Below, piece after piece: positions 37,703 through 48,560 of a stretch of DNA of 64,000 nt; positions within the stretch are counted from its first letter, which is position 1; every line of letters starts with the position of its first letter. A model generated the notes under the pieces. The model was not told where the DNA came from, searched no databases, and saw only the letters and a list, made by a program, of their open reading frames with translations. Source of the DNA: Cymodocea nodosa (lineage: Eukaryota; Streptophyta; Magnoliopsida; Alismatales; Cymodoceaceae); NCBI GenBank assembly GCA_036874045.1, contig CM072342.1:5354501-5418500 (forward strand), in the 5' to 3' direction. Position numbers and translations under genes: made by a program.

Positions 37703-40700
37703 CTGCAAAACAATATGCTAAAATGCATTAGTATAAGGTCACCAACTGTGTTAACTGAATACATTATCTGTGTGAGAGACAAACCAGGATAATCACATAG
37801 TTACATAGTCATGACAAACATCAAAAAGAGAAGAATTTAGTAATTGAGTTTAGATCAGCAAACGAGTTATCAAGTTGACTGCGCCCAATATCAAGGTGGT
37901 CCGTCAAGTAATCATCTAGAAAAAATGATTATTACTGAAGTCTGCCCTGACTGTCCATGTGAATGAAATGTTTGATCTACTACGTCAAATTTAAAAGGCG
38001 ACCTACAGAATAGAAGATGATCCACTTTGTCAAAATTTAGAAAATGACATACTACTGATCACATTAACCAGTTTTATAAATCTTCTAAGATAAAAGATAT
38101 ATTCGGTCCATGAGTGGTTATTCTGAAATGTAACAAGTACTGAATCTGAAACATTGGTTATAAGCCAGATTACTACCGAATACATCTTTCTATCTGAGCT
38201 GTCATTTTCTAGATTTATGCTGAAGTAGAGTTGCTTCAGATTCAAGATAAAAAGATATATTCTGTAATAATCTGGTAATATTCCGATTTATGCTCTACTT
38301 CAGCATAAATCTGAAACAACTGTAATATTCTTATTTTTGATATTGGTTATATTTTTTCTATAATTGAACCCAATGCTTATTTCTCACAGACCTTATAAAA
38401 GTGCTACTGATTAGAGAACGAATTATCAGTATAACTGATAAGAAACCTTATAGAAATGTTCCAGCCGCTTCTTTCAAGTTTCACAAAAAACCAAATTAGA
38501 GAACCAAAGATTTATCATTATCTATTTGTCCAAAAAGACTGGCACAAGTATTTGGAGTTTTCATTATTTTCCTAGTACTCATGTTCATGATGTGTGACGT
38601 GCACAGGCAATATTTCAAATAATGTTGTTATACTGGAAATATATTATCAACCAGAAAACGAAGAATATTATTCATCACATGCAATGCATGCATCAATCAC
38701 GTTCAGGGACGGTATCTTAGAATGCAAATCACCATAGTTGTCCTACATTTTCATATTTTTCTAAAGAGGTTATTTTTCCTAAAGATGCCTTTAGAAACTT
38801 TCCTTGAGATGGTTCCATATCCTTTCTTAAATGACGGAGGACCGCCACATGAGCTTATCGACGAAGGCGACGTCCCCACTCCACACAGCATGATGCATGC
38901 AGAGGGAGCGGAAACGCCATCCGAAGAGGAAGAGGAAGCTGAACGGACACTCTTTATTTATCGCCAAGGATCTGCTCGTCTGCACCTCCGAAGGGTTGTC
39001 TCACCACGATCACTCCAAAAATTAATTAACGTTAATGCACCCCTCCACGCATGACCAAGCACCCTTTTTATACTTACACATACATCCTATCATTTCATTG
39101 TGCGATCAACCTTATTTTTTCTTGTTGACATTATTGTGTCTTTGCTTGCTGGATTTCAAGTCTCTTTGCCGGTGGATTCCAATGACGCCTTGGTAAATTT
39201 CAGGGTGATTACATCATGCAGTCCGTGGATTCTGACATAATCATCTATAATATATATCATCTTTTCATCATCTATATACCTCTTCTTCCATCTTCTAACA
39301 TTCTACTTCATCAATAAATATGAGAGTGCACAAGAAATTTTATGGATTTTAAGATTAAATGATTATATAGAAATATGGTGAAAATTTTATGGTAAAGTAT
39401 TGACTCTTTATCAAATTGCCTTAAAATTGACCGATTTTTGTTAAATTTCAACCTTTGAATTTTAAATTAAAAATCTTAATCGATATAACTTAGATTAAGT
39501 TAAAATTATAATAGATAATAGAGTATACAATAGATTAACTAATTCTATAATTAGTTTTTATGTTTTTTAAAAGATAATTATGAAATAAGAGGTACCTCTA
39601 GGAAAGCTTCAACTCTATGAATACCTTTCGATTTTTTAAACAGAAAAACTTCCAATCATTATATCAGTTAATGTGTAAAACAACATAATTACTTATTTTG
39701 CAAATACAATTCAAAATTAATGATATAAGTAATTTAAGCCTACAATGAATAACAATAGAGTCATAATTTCATTATGTGTGTCAGTCACGTGAATTCTTTT
39801 GTTTCAATTTGTGTCGTAATTCCACCGTGCAAGGTCAACCGCAAGAATCTGTCTTCCGTATATCTCTCTGTAATCTTGATTAACAATTAATTCTTGATTT
39901 ACTTACATCAACTAAAACTGTCATCAGCAAATAACACAGATTAAAGTATTTTTTCTTAAATTTTCTTGGTTATTTCATCCATGATCAAAACGAACAGATA
40001 TAAACTTAGAGAAGATTGATGCTATAAATTTATGTCTAATTGACATTTTCTAATTTCTTTTCATATAATTTTAATACTAGTAATTACTTTTTCATATATA
40101 TCTTTTATGATATAGTAAGTTTTTTTTTAACCAATGAAAACTACATGGTGATCTTTTTTCTCTAAAATTTCCTATTAGTTATTTAAGTAAACAAATAGTT
40201 TCCATTTTGGCTTAGTTGGCATAAACCTATGTTAAATTTCTATGATTTTAGTTATATGCCTTAGGGGAGGTTTGTTTCAATCAGAATTCTTAGAAAAGGA
40301 ATTCCGATCGACATACTTGTTTGCACTAACCAAAATTCAAGGAAAGGAATTTTTATCTTTTCTTTCTATAAAATTGCATCAATCCTGTCTTTCCTTTTTC
40401 TTTTCGACCTTCACCCTTGAGAAACTCTTTCCACTAAATGCACAACAACATAAAAACCTAGTAATTAGTCTTTACTTAATTACCTTTTCACATAATTTTA
40501 CAGTATAACTTACTTGTTAACTTAATATCACGGTAATTATATTAAAAAGATTTGTTAATCTCTACTTCATCTATAGACTTTCATACTTCAATATGAATAC
40601 CATCTGATTTAATAAATTTTTCAAATTCATTTTCTTAATGACTTCTTCTACTTTCAAACAACTAATTCTTCCAAAATAATTACTATATCATATATTTTTC

Positions 40701-40913
40701 ATTTCATTTTCTTTTCCTAAAACTCCATCTTATCTTCTTTGTCTTTGACACACATGACTTAGATATCTAAATTTTCCTTCTCTAGTTTAGCTAATTTATA
40801 TACACTATGTTTGTTTTTAGAAACGGAGCCCTTGGTTCTATAGAAATTTAAATAATAAAAAAAACACTAGAGAAACGTCAGTCATCTTTAGATATTTAAG
40901 TACTTGGACAGTG

Positions 40914-40967
<54 letters not shown>

Positions 40968-41430
40968 CCGTCCTGAGTTCTCCAAAACGAGAGGCATCGG
41001 ACAAGATCTCCTTCATCTTGGCCGTCCTTGGATGATGCATCCACATGGTCCCGTCCATGAACTGAACTCCGTTCCTGTCGCACGCCTCGACGATCTTATC
41101 GAAATCCTCCACGCACAGAGCGACCGGCTTCTCCAGCAGCACGTGCTTCTTCTTCTCTGCGGCGGCAACCGCCCACCTGACGTGAAGGCTGGTGGGGAGG
41201 GGTATGTACACGGCCTCAACGGAAGGGTCATCTAGCAGCTCCTCGTAGCTGCCGTGGACCCTGACGTAGTCCGGGAGGCAGTTATCGGCCTTGAAGCGCT
41301 GGGCTTTCTCGATCGAGCGGCTGGCAATGGCAACGAGAGCAGCGTTTGGGGTGAGCTCGATGGCTCGGGCGAGCTTCCTAGCAATCTCGGCGCAACCCAT
41401 GATACCGAACTTGACGAGGGTTTCCGCCAT
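37076..41430 (-). CDS. Gfo/Idh/MocA family oxidoreductase, copy A
   Basis: A two-exon gene: exon 1 41430-40969 (154 codons), intron 40968-37703 (about 3.3 kb), exon 2 37702-37076 (208 codons plus stop), 362 residues. Rossmann dinucleotide motif GIMGCAEIA at 9-17, LLEKPVAL with Glu-Lys-Pro at 100-102, MDGTMWMHHPRT around 126-136, and RVKPDLDSLGALGDLGWY in exon 2 with K175 and D186. This is the plant At4g09670-type family: predicted NAD(P)-dependent sugar-type oxidoreductase, no signal peptide, substrate unknown. All family motifs are intact, so this is the best candidate for an active copy. It is head to head with an sHSP pseudogene 596 bp away. The start ATG matches B and C. The intron contains an RTE LINE relic, a 500-bp insertion and a CT microsatellite at the donor. 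Confidence 0.92.
38104..38312. repeat. Local inverted duplication in copy A intron
   Basis: 38211-38230 and 38293-38312 are a perfect 20-bp inverted repeat (62-bp loop). Copies B and C have only one version of this stretch and lack the extra roughly 190 bp. Parts of the neighbouring AGATATATTC block are also doubled, as expected from template switching. Confidence 0.75.
38825..39340. other. 500-bp stretch in copy A intron absent from copy C
   Basis: Copy A and C introns align up to about 38825 and again from about 39340. The middle, about 510 bp, is only in A. 38836-39050 is much richer in GC than the intron around it and is open on the plus strand, with an acidic TPSEEEEEAERTLF run. I do not recognise a protein family. 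It may be an insertion, or a piece lost from C. Confidence 0.5.
39900..40650 (-). mobile_element. RTE-clade LINE relic in copy A intron
   Basis: The stretch matches the copy C intron relic at 13500-14230, including the CTTCATACTTCAATATGAA block and neighbouring parts, but has lost more of the coding part: the DDWRKS region is missing. A 90-codon plus-strand frame at 40242-40508 sits in a piece unique to copy A and looks fortuitous. Confidence 0.6.
40919..40964 (-). repeat. GA/CT microsatellite at copy A splice donor
   Basis: About 23 GA units. On the gene strand the TC run starts at intron position +5, directly after GTAA. Copies B and C have only TCTC there. Run-on translation of the repeat gives a Ser-Leu string that is not part of the protein. 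Confidence 0.95.
40969..41430 (-). CDS. Copy A exon 1
   Basis: It runs from ATG at 41430 to ACG at 40969, before the donor GTAATC. It is GC-rich. It differs from B and C at about eleven or twelve positions in the 227-bp tract that those two share. Confidence 0.92.
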
Positions 41431-42026
41431 TGCGCTCGCTTTCCCCCTCTGATCTCCTTCCCCCAGTCGACTCTCCCTCTTTCTGTGTGCCTAATAGCAG
41501 TGGCCGCTCACCGCTAACTACTTCGTTTATTTATTCGTTGTTCCGTCCACTTCTGACACGAGTTTGCGTATTGAGTTCTGTTGATAACATTATTTTAGAT
41601 CGACTGACCTTAGTCTCAATTTGTTTGCAATAACTCTCACAGCTTTCAACACAAACTCTCGCACAAAGAATTTAAAGTTAGGTTAAAAAATCCATTAGAT
41701 TATGTTAGACGTGTTATGTTTATCATTCACTTTATTATAAAAAATAAAATATTAGATTAAATGCAGCTCAAAATTTAAAACATCATCACTGTATTAAAAA
41801 AAAGCCGACAAGGATATATTCCATCAGCGTTATAAAAAAAAAAAGGGGATATATTCCATCCTAGTCTCGTCGACCGTGTGGAAACGAAGCCAGCACTCAC
41901 AGGCAACTGACGTGGCAAACACTTGTAAGAGCTCCTCCTCCATTGATTCCTTGCCCACAAGCATCTATTTGTGTTCTGTCGTAGTTATCGGAGAGTTGCA
42001 GCAGTGGTAGGAGGAGGAAGTTAAAG
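41431..42026. promoter_or_regulatory. Shared intergenic region between copy A and the sHSP pseudogene
   Basis: 596 bp separate two divergent start codons, so the promoters of both genes must lie here. Upstream of copy A an AATAAATAAA word (about 41527-41537) could act as a TATA-like box. I looked for paired GAA/TTC heat-shock elements in front of the sHSP and found no clear set. Support for any single site is weak. Confidence 0.4.
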
Positions 42027-42571
42027 ATGTCTTCCATGGTTCCATGGGGTGGTGGTCGAAGGGCTTTCGACCCTTTCTCCTGGGCCGTCTTGGACCCCTT
42101 CGACGCCACCACCGGGACCACCTCAGATGGAGGTTGGGCGAGCGCGACGGTACGGCAGGCATCGCTCTGACCAACGTCGACTGGACGGAGACGTCAAGCG
42201 CCCACATATTCCGGGCAGACCTTCCAGGTCAATTTCGATATATACCAGCTTTTTGCTTTCGTCGTAGGCATATGTATATGTTAAGCATTGTTTGCAGGGG
42301 TGAGGAGGGACGAGGTGAGGGTGCACGTTGAGGATGGCAACATACTGCAGATAAGTGGGGAGAGGACGAGAGAGGAGAAGACGGACACGGACACATGGCA
42401 CCGAGTGGAGAGGCGACGTGGGAGCTTTCTCCGCGGGTTCAGGCTGCCGGAGAACGCCGACGTGGATGCCGTGCAGGGCTCCTGGACAACGGAGTGCTCA
42501 CAGTGTCCGTGTCCAAGAAAGGAGAGCCGGAGAAGCCTGCACGCGACACCAGGGTCATCGGCACCATGTAG
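42027..42571 (+). pseudogene. Small heat-shock protein (class I-like) pseudogene
   Basis: The N-terminus MSSMVPWGGGRRAFDPFSW and DPFDATT is followed, in another frame, by ALTNVDWTET and HIFRADLPG. A 70-bp GT...AG intron (42228-42297, phase 1) follows, then the alpha-crystallin domain: DEVRVHVEDGNILQISGER, WHRVERRRGSFLRGFRLPE. The tail LDNGVLTVSVSKKGEPEKP is again shifted. The stop would be TAG at 42569. Two frame breaks: a 13-bp deletion near 42113, seen by comparison with 35588-35825, and one base lost near 42480. sHSPs of this kind are ATP-independent chaperones that form oligomers in the cytosol under heat. This copy probably makes no full protein. Confidence 0.85.
42228..42297 (+). other. 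Intron of the sHSP pseudogene
   Basis: CCAG|GTCAAT at the left and TTTGCAG|GGGTG at the right give a phase 1 intron that restores ADLPG-VRRDEV. A second relic at 43157 has the same junctions around a diverged intron. Most class I sHSP genes lack introns, so this is unusual. Confidence 0.7.
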
Positions 42572-43156
42572 TATTCTGTACATCATCTTGTCGGCATCAT
42601 GTAGCCTGTACTCTACACGAGAACTCGTGTCGTATACAGTGTGTTTGTGCGTGGATTGGGTCGTGGTGACGTAGGTAAGACTGGTGTGTGATGAGTCGTA
42701 CGTGCTTGAGAATATCCGTATGTCCGACCGACTTCTTGAACCACAGGATTCGCTTCACCGCCGACAAGAGTTCAAACCGTGGGTTTTGCCATGTGTTAGC
42801 ACACTTTATTCACTGCGAGTGTGAGATCAGAATTGTTGCAGCTGTGCCGTATCATTGCCTAACATTAGCTAGAACAGTAAAAGGGATTAATTATTCTCAA
42901 CTGGAGTTTACCCTGATCCCTGCATGGGCATACTGATTGGCAAAAGCTGATGGGGTTGGCTACAGAAACCACCACTGTGTGAATGGCTTGTAGGTTACTT
43001 TTTTTTTCTTTTTTTTTTATATTAAATTTAAAAATAATTACATCATAAAATCCCATAATAAATAATTTAATTTATTGTTAAATAGGACATTAATGAAAAA
43101 AAAGATTGTTAACAAAATAAAATAAAAATATATTTGTAGATAATCAACCATCTTTT
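42572..43156. other. sHSP 3' flank, no gene seen
   Basis: The sequence is moderately GC-rich to about 42960, as expected for an old 3' untranslated region and flank. Then it becomes AT-rich. I see no coding feature. Confidence 0.4.
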
Positions 43157-43258
43157 TCCGACCGGACATTCCAGGTTGATTAATTTCGTCTTGCTGTTGT
43201 TGCACGCATATATTTATATATATGTGCGTGTGTTGGTGTGCAGGGGTGAGGAGGTAAT
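43157..43258 (+). pseudogene. sHSP exon-junction relic with intron
   Basis: TTCCGACCGGACATTCCAG (F-R-P-D-I-P-G) is followed by an intron-like stretch of about 64 bp ending GGTGTGCAG, and then GGGTGAGGAGG, the start of sHSP exon 2. The match to 42209-42308 is clear at both junctions. It is cut off by a MITE after 43258. Confidence 0.7.
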
Positions 43259-43261
43259 TTA

Positions 43262-43774
43262 AGAGACATTTGTGTATTTAGAAAATGTTAGAAAACATTG
43301 AAAAGGAATATGATGAAAAAAAATTTATTATTTTTTAGGTATTTGTATATTAGATAGATTTTATCATTTTTTCTTTATATATAAGAAATTTTTTTTTTCA
43401 TTTTTTAACATTTTGATTTCTAAAACTAATGAAAAAAAAAAAAAAAAAAAAATGAATTATCATATAATATATTAGCAATATATAATTTTGATATGAAGAT
43501 GAGAATTAATGTTACAGAGATATATGTAGAATAAATTTTATTATTATCTAACTTATAGATAAATATAAAAAATATTTAATTTATCAATTTCAATATTTTC
43601 TATTTTATACATAAACATACATATTTTACATTCTATGATTTTATATTATATGTACAAATATATGTATTTTAAATTCTGTCATTTTTTATTAATTTCTGTT
43701 ATTTTCTTTTTCATTATTTTTTATAATATTTTATAATTTTCTTTTCACATTTTTCTAAATACACAAATATCCTT
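43262..43774. mobile_element. PIF/Harbinger-type MITE, 513 bp
   Basis: The ends are inverted repeats: AGAGACATTTGTGTATTTAG on the left; on the right, read from the other strand, AAGGATATTTGTGTATTTAG. TTA flanks it on both sides (43259-43261 and 43775-43777), the three-base target duplication of PIF/Harbinger. It has no coding part; the inside is AT-rich with an A20 run near 43433. The ends resemble that of Harbinger relic 3 at 45831 (AGGTTTATTTGTGCA), so a related transposase may have moved it. Confidence 0.75.
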
Positions 43775-43777
43775 TTA

Positions 43778-45827
43778 TTTAGTGTCGACAGCCGTCGTCA
43801 GGGTTGCTTCTGTGCGCCACCAGGCATGGACTCTCGTCAGGTGCTCACCTCACCATCGGCAGTAGCGCATACTAATTCCAGTGTGGTCCTGTGAATTGTG
43901 ATTGTTGTACCAGATATATCTCTAGATGACGAAGTGGCTTCCTGGTTTTGTTTAACGTTTTCAAAGGGATCTTTGGAGGAAGAAGAAGATGCCGATGAGA
44001 AGAACTTATAACTAACGGAGGAAATGGTTTCCATGCAATCAACCAATAATGACAGTCTCGCACATCGTTAGAATGGGAATTGAACCTCAGCTTAGTTGCG
44101 TTACTTTCATACATCGTTAATTGGCTTTGATTTGAAATCTTATATCATATCAGAATAAGTTTACGTGTATCTGCTCATAACTACTTGTAGGTATGGTAAA
44201 TTACTACGCTGAATGATTTCCCATACTTGTTGTTAATTGACTTTTGGTTAAAATTTCATAATAACTGTTATTTTCTTCTCTTTTGAAGAATTCAAGCCTT
44301 GTGATTTGTTCAAGGCATTGGAAATCTTTGAGGATCCAATGAAGAAGAAAGCAGTCTTTACAACTGTCAATAGGAATACAATTTTAACAACGCAAATTGA
44401 GTTTGAGTAAATACAAAAAGTTAGAGAAAATAATAGAAAGTGACCTCTTTACCATTCTTGGTGGGTGATGAAAGACATCAAGGGGTACTACTACGCAACG
44501 CTCACCTTCAAAGGAGCTTCTTTCACATTATTCGTTGAAATAGCTGTCCTAACGTTTGATAAGAGGTATGTTGTTTCCGATTTGAAGCTAGAGGTTGTGA
44601 AGAGGTCTCACCGTGAGCCTCCTCAATGAGGGTTCTGCACTTGTCGTAACGGGTGCCATGGTTGCTTTGCAAACAGGCAGAAGAGGAAACCCTACCGTGC
44701 AAAGGGTGAGTGAGGAAGGCAGACAACACTTTACCACGCTTTCTCAAGGGAAAAGGAGAGAAAGTTGAAAAACAATAACCTAGAAAAGCGATGAACTATT
44801 TTCCTTTACTTTGCAAGTGCACAAACACTTGAAAAGTTATAAATTTTCCTTTCATCGCTTTATTCATGTACAAATCCTTTATATTTCCTTATCGTCTTGT
44901 ATAATGAATGAAGAAGTCTTTTATTATTTTTTTGTTGATGTTTATGTGGTGCTTGTTACAGCCATTCTTGAATTTCTCTTTATCTGACCATTAAAAAGCG
45001 TAAACATTGGGATTAGCTAGCTAGCAAAGGTTCTTGGGCATCCATTATTGGCTATTAAGTTGTAGGGTTAGCATTAGTGGTGATGGAGGTGAGTGTTATA
45101 TCGTTGAAACTTTAACTTTACAATTAATTAATAATAAACGAAAGAATTTATCATATATATATAAAGTTCAGTCTTATCCCTACTTTTATCAAAGCAGGAC
45201 TTTTTTAATATTTTTCTTAACTCCTCGTTTATGGTTTATTTATATGCCTATGATTATCTAAGAGTAGATATACGTAAATTAACTTTAATACCATATTGAA
45301 ATACTAACTAAAAATAAATCGACGACAAGTAAAAGAGTTCATCTTATATAAAGTTTAATCTTACCTTTATTTTTATTAATGCTAAACTTTTTAACACATT
45401 TCTTTTACATTTCCTCTTCTTCTCTTTTCTTTTAGTTTCTTAAGAGAAAGTTAGAAAGAAAAAAAAATTAAAAGAAATTTTAAATTTTAATTCATTTGTG
45501 TACGGTAGAATTAAAATGTGAAGTTCATAAAACATTCCAACCTTTCCATGCCCCCTTTGCTCCTTCCGATAGTTGACCGCCACCCTTAGAAATCCCTCGC
45601 CTCACTCCCCTATCCTCTAATCCAGTACTTGTTTGCATATGGTGCTCGTTCGTAGGTCTTGCATTGGTGATCGATAAAACTTTTTCTCCTCGTCGATGAA
45701 AATGTTGAGGGAGAAGAGAGTAAGGAAAAACATTTGCAAATTTGAGATTCAAATCATGGAGAAGATAGAGAGCACTGAGCATATTGTAGAATTCTTGCAC
45801 CCATAAGCTTAAAACAAATATTAACCT
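43778..45827. other. No identifiable gene
   Basis: 43790-44120 is less AT-rich, with antisense frames (for example 43837-44046) that I cannot assign. A spaced 11-bp inverted repeat AAAGCGATGAA/TTCATCGCTTT lies at 44785-44795 and 44851-44861. 45540-45790 also has an antisense frame with no recognisable domain. The rest is AT-rich. Confidence 0.4.
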
Positions 45828-45830
45828 TTA

Positions 45831-48560
45831 AGGTTTATTTGTGCATAGAATTAAAATTCTTACAAAATTAAAATTCTATAGAATTAAATAAAAATAGAAT
45901 TTAAAATTTAAATATTTGTATACATTTAAGAATTGTACAGAAATTAAAATTCAGATATTTGTGCATATGATAGAATTAGACAGAATTGAAATTTATATTT
46001 ATTTATGATAATAATGTAATATAATTATTTAAAATTAATTCATTAATTAGGTGATTACTTAATAAATTAAAATAATTAGTAAAAATATAATTTATTTATT
46101 TATTTATTATATTAATCAATTAACATGTCATATAATGATATCATTAGATCTTCATATATCATTTATCAATAATCTTATCTAACAAATATTAATAACAAAA
46201 TTCAAATATTCAAATAAAAGTTAATAATGGAATCAATACAAATACATAAATAAGAAATCATCTACAACCATTCAATATTGTAGTCATGATGTTTTCATGG
46301 AATTTATTAGCTATTTTCTTCCTTTGTTATTAACTACATCTTGAGTGCTAATAATATTAACTACATCTTCTTGTTATTCTATATTCTCAAAGTCTTATGA
46401 ACTAAAAAATATGTTAAAATAATTTTTATTTGAATTTTGAAAGGAAAAGATATATATCCTCGTAATATTGTAAATTGATGTTTGACTACTTCAAATGTAC
46501 CATCCTCAACTATGAATGTTTGTAGTTAAAGTTTTCAACTACATTAATTAGCCATCAATTTACTTCATATTCTAATAGGTGATATCGAACACCTCAAAAT
46601 AGACGTATAAACTTAGGTCTATTTAAAAATCCAACATCAACTAAGTAAAATTTATCTACATGTAATTAAATTAATTTTGCATAACAAATGAAGCTTATAT
46701 AGATCATAAATATCATACTTAGTGGAACAACTAAACCATTAGATTCACTTATTACATTTTCAAGGAGTAGAAAATCAATAGTCGACCATTTCCATCTACT
46801 AAGAATGTAAGTAAATTTTATATCAAAATTGCAAGCAACTAAAATGTTTTGTGACAATTCACCTTTCTTTTTCCTAAATTGTGCATTCTCCTTTTCATGA
46901 ATTATAACCTTAATATGTATAGCATCAATAACACATATACAATCCTATTTACACTAAAAACTAATATAATTATAATGTAAATGAATAACATCAAAAAAGC
47001 CTTTGTAAAATAAAGGGTGAAGTGTTTACCTTGAATTATAGATAAACATTTAAATCATTTCAAATTCAAGTGTGTAGTGAAATCATGTTTAGCTAAAAGC
47101 ATAGCACCTATTTTTAATATAACATTAATCATTTCATTGAAATACATATTGATAGTCTATACTAAGTGATGAAAATACTCTTTAGTTAACTCATATCTTT
47201 GATTTTATTCAACTATCACTAAAAAAATTACAAGTTTTTCCTGTATAGTCATATTTCTACCATTTGATATTACTTTTATATATCTTAATAAACTACAAAA
47301 TTTAGAGAAAACATATTAACTTATTTAATAGATTTTCTTGCAATTGTATTTTTGATAAAATAATGAAGGATCTAGTAATATTTGTATATACTTTGTTCCT
47401 TCTTTATTGTATATACAAGCAGTAGATGCTTCAATTCCACTTACGCCAATTTCACATAGGAATTGCTATATTACCATTATCAACTTTCTTTTTTTCTTTC
47501 TTTAATCTTCCTCCTTGTTAATAATCAATATAGAAGACTTCATAACTTCTTGTTCATACATCTATACATGTAGAGAATATGAGCATATGAATAATAAGAC
47601 ATAAAACATAATAATAGACATAATACATAAAACACATAACACATATAACATTATCAATAACGTAAATTAATTAAGTCTATTCATACCACAACCACCATAA
47701 TGGAAAAAAAACATATCAAATTAAAATTATCTATTACAACATGAAAGACAAACGAAATTAGAAATGTTCATATGATAAACACCCTAATTCAAAAAAATAA
47801 CACATCAATTCAAGTTAAACTTCAACACAAAGTTCTCCTATTATTTGATAGACGCTTAAATTGATTTCTCTTTGATTCAATCTCTAATAACTACATTGCC
47901 TTATATTTTTGTTCTTCTATAAGATTTGAAAGTTAAAGCAAATTGTCATTGCATTGTTTTCTTTATGTTCTTTTCTTTCTAAATAAGCTATCTTCCTCTC
48001 TATATAAGTCATCTTCTTCTCTTGCACATCTACCTTCTTCTATTGCACTAAAACAATCTTTTCTTGAACTTTTGTCATATATCCTATGAAAACCATATTT
48101 TTCTCTTACACATTTACCATCTTCTCTTGCATTAAAGTCATATTCTCTTATACTTCTATCATATACTTTGTAAAAGTCATCTTCTTCATATTTTCTTCTA
48201 TATCCTCACTAAAGTAATTCATAAGTAATACATTAACATCTTTCATTGTAGTTGTCATAAGTTATGATTCAACATATAGACATTGATGTTTTCCTTTCTT
48301 GCATAAGTCTATATCATTCAAGGATGGAGATTGTGCTTGAATTTCAAGCTTAAATTCAAAAGGATTTTGACTAAGCAATATGTTTTCAATGTCATTTGTG
48401 TCTTCATTCAAGTTAATAGTTACTACAAGATTTGATGTATTGATTATATTTGACCCTATTACAATATTTCCTTTGAATAGTATTTGAAGTTGATCAAATA
48501 TTAGATATGTCTTTCCCTTGTATTGTGCATACTCTAAATGAATCTATTAAATATATATAT
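45831..48560 (-). mobile_element. PIF/Harbinger DNA transposon relic 3 (both ORFs)
   Basis: The left end is AGGTTTATTTGTGCATAG preceded by TTA (45828-45830). Transposase blocks on the minus strand occupy about 46440-47470: ELSQNILVACNFDIKFTYIL (about 46800-46870) and, near 46500, IVEDGTFEVVK in place of the ERTFG box, so the Glu seems kept. About 47860-48540 is the partner protein, with NLNEDTNDIENILLSQNPFE and then a long charged region in which short units like KMVNVQEKN repeat, probably a coiled coil. Many stops and frame changes. The right end is not found. Confidence 0.75.

Noticed and set aside
40838-41083. Protein with a long Ser-Leu repeat
   Set aside because: The repeat is translation of the CT microsatellite in the intron, directly after the splice donor of copy A.
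41431-42026. Heat-shock elements in front of the sHSP
   Set aside because: Isolated GAA and TTC words occur, but no run of three alternating units with the right spacing was found.
42044-42331. 95-codon plus-strand frame over the sHSP
   Set aside because: It joins out-of-frame N-terminal DNA, a real sHSP piece and intron sequence. It is better explained as part of the sHSP pseudogene.
44785-44861. Small hairpin as a microRNA precursor or MITE
   Set aside because: Only 11 bp pair at the ends and the arms between them do not. There is no clear target duplication.
45525-45800. 91-codon minus-strand frame
   Set aside because: There is no recognisable domain, and the composition fits chance opening in a less AT-rich patch.
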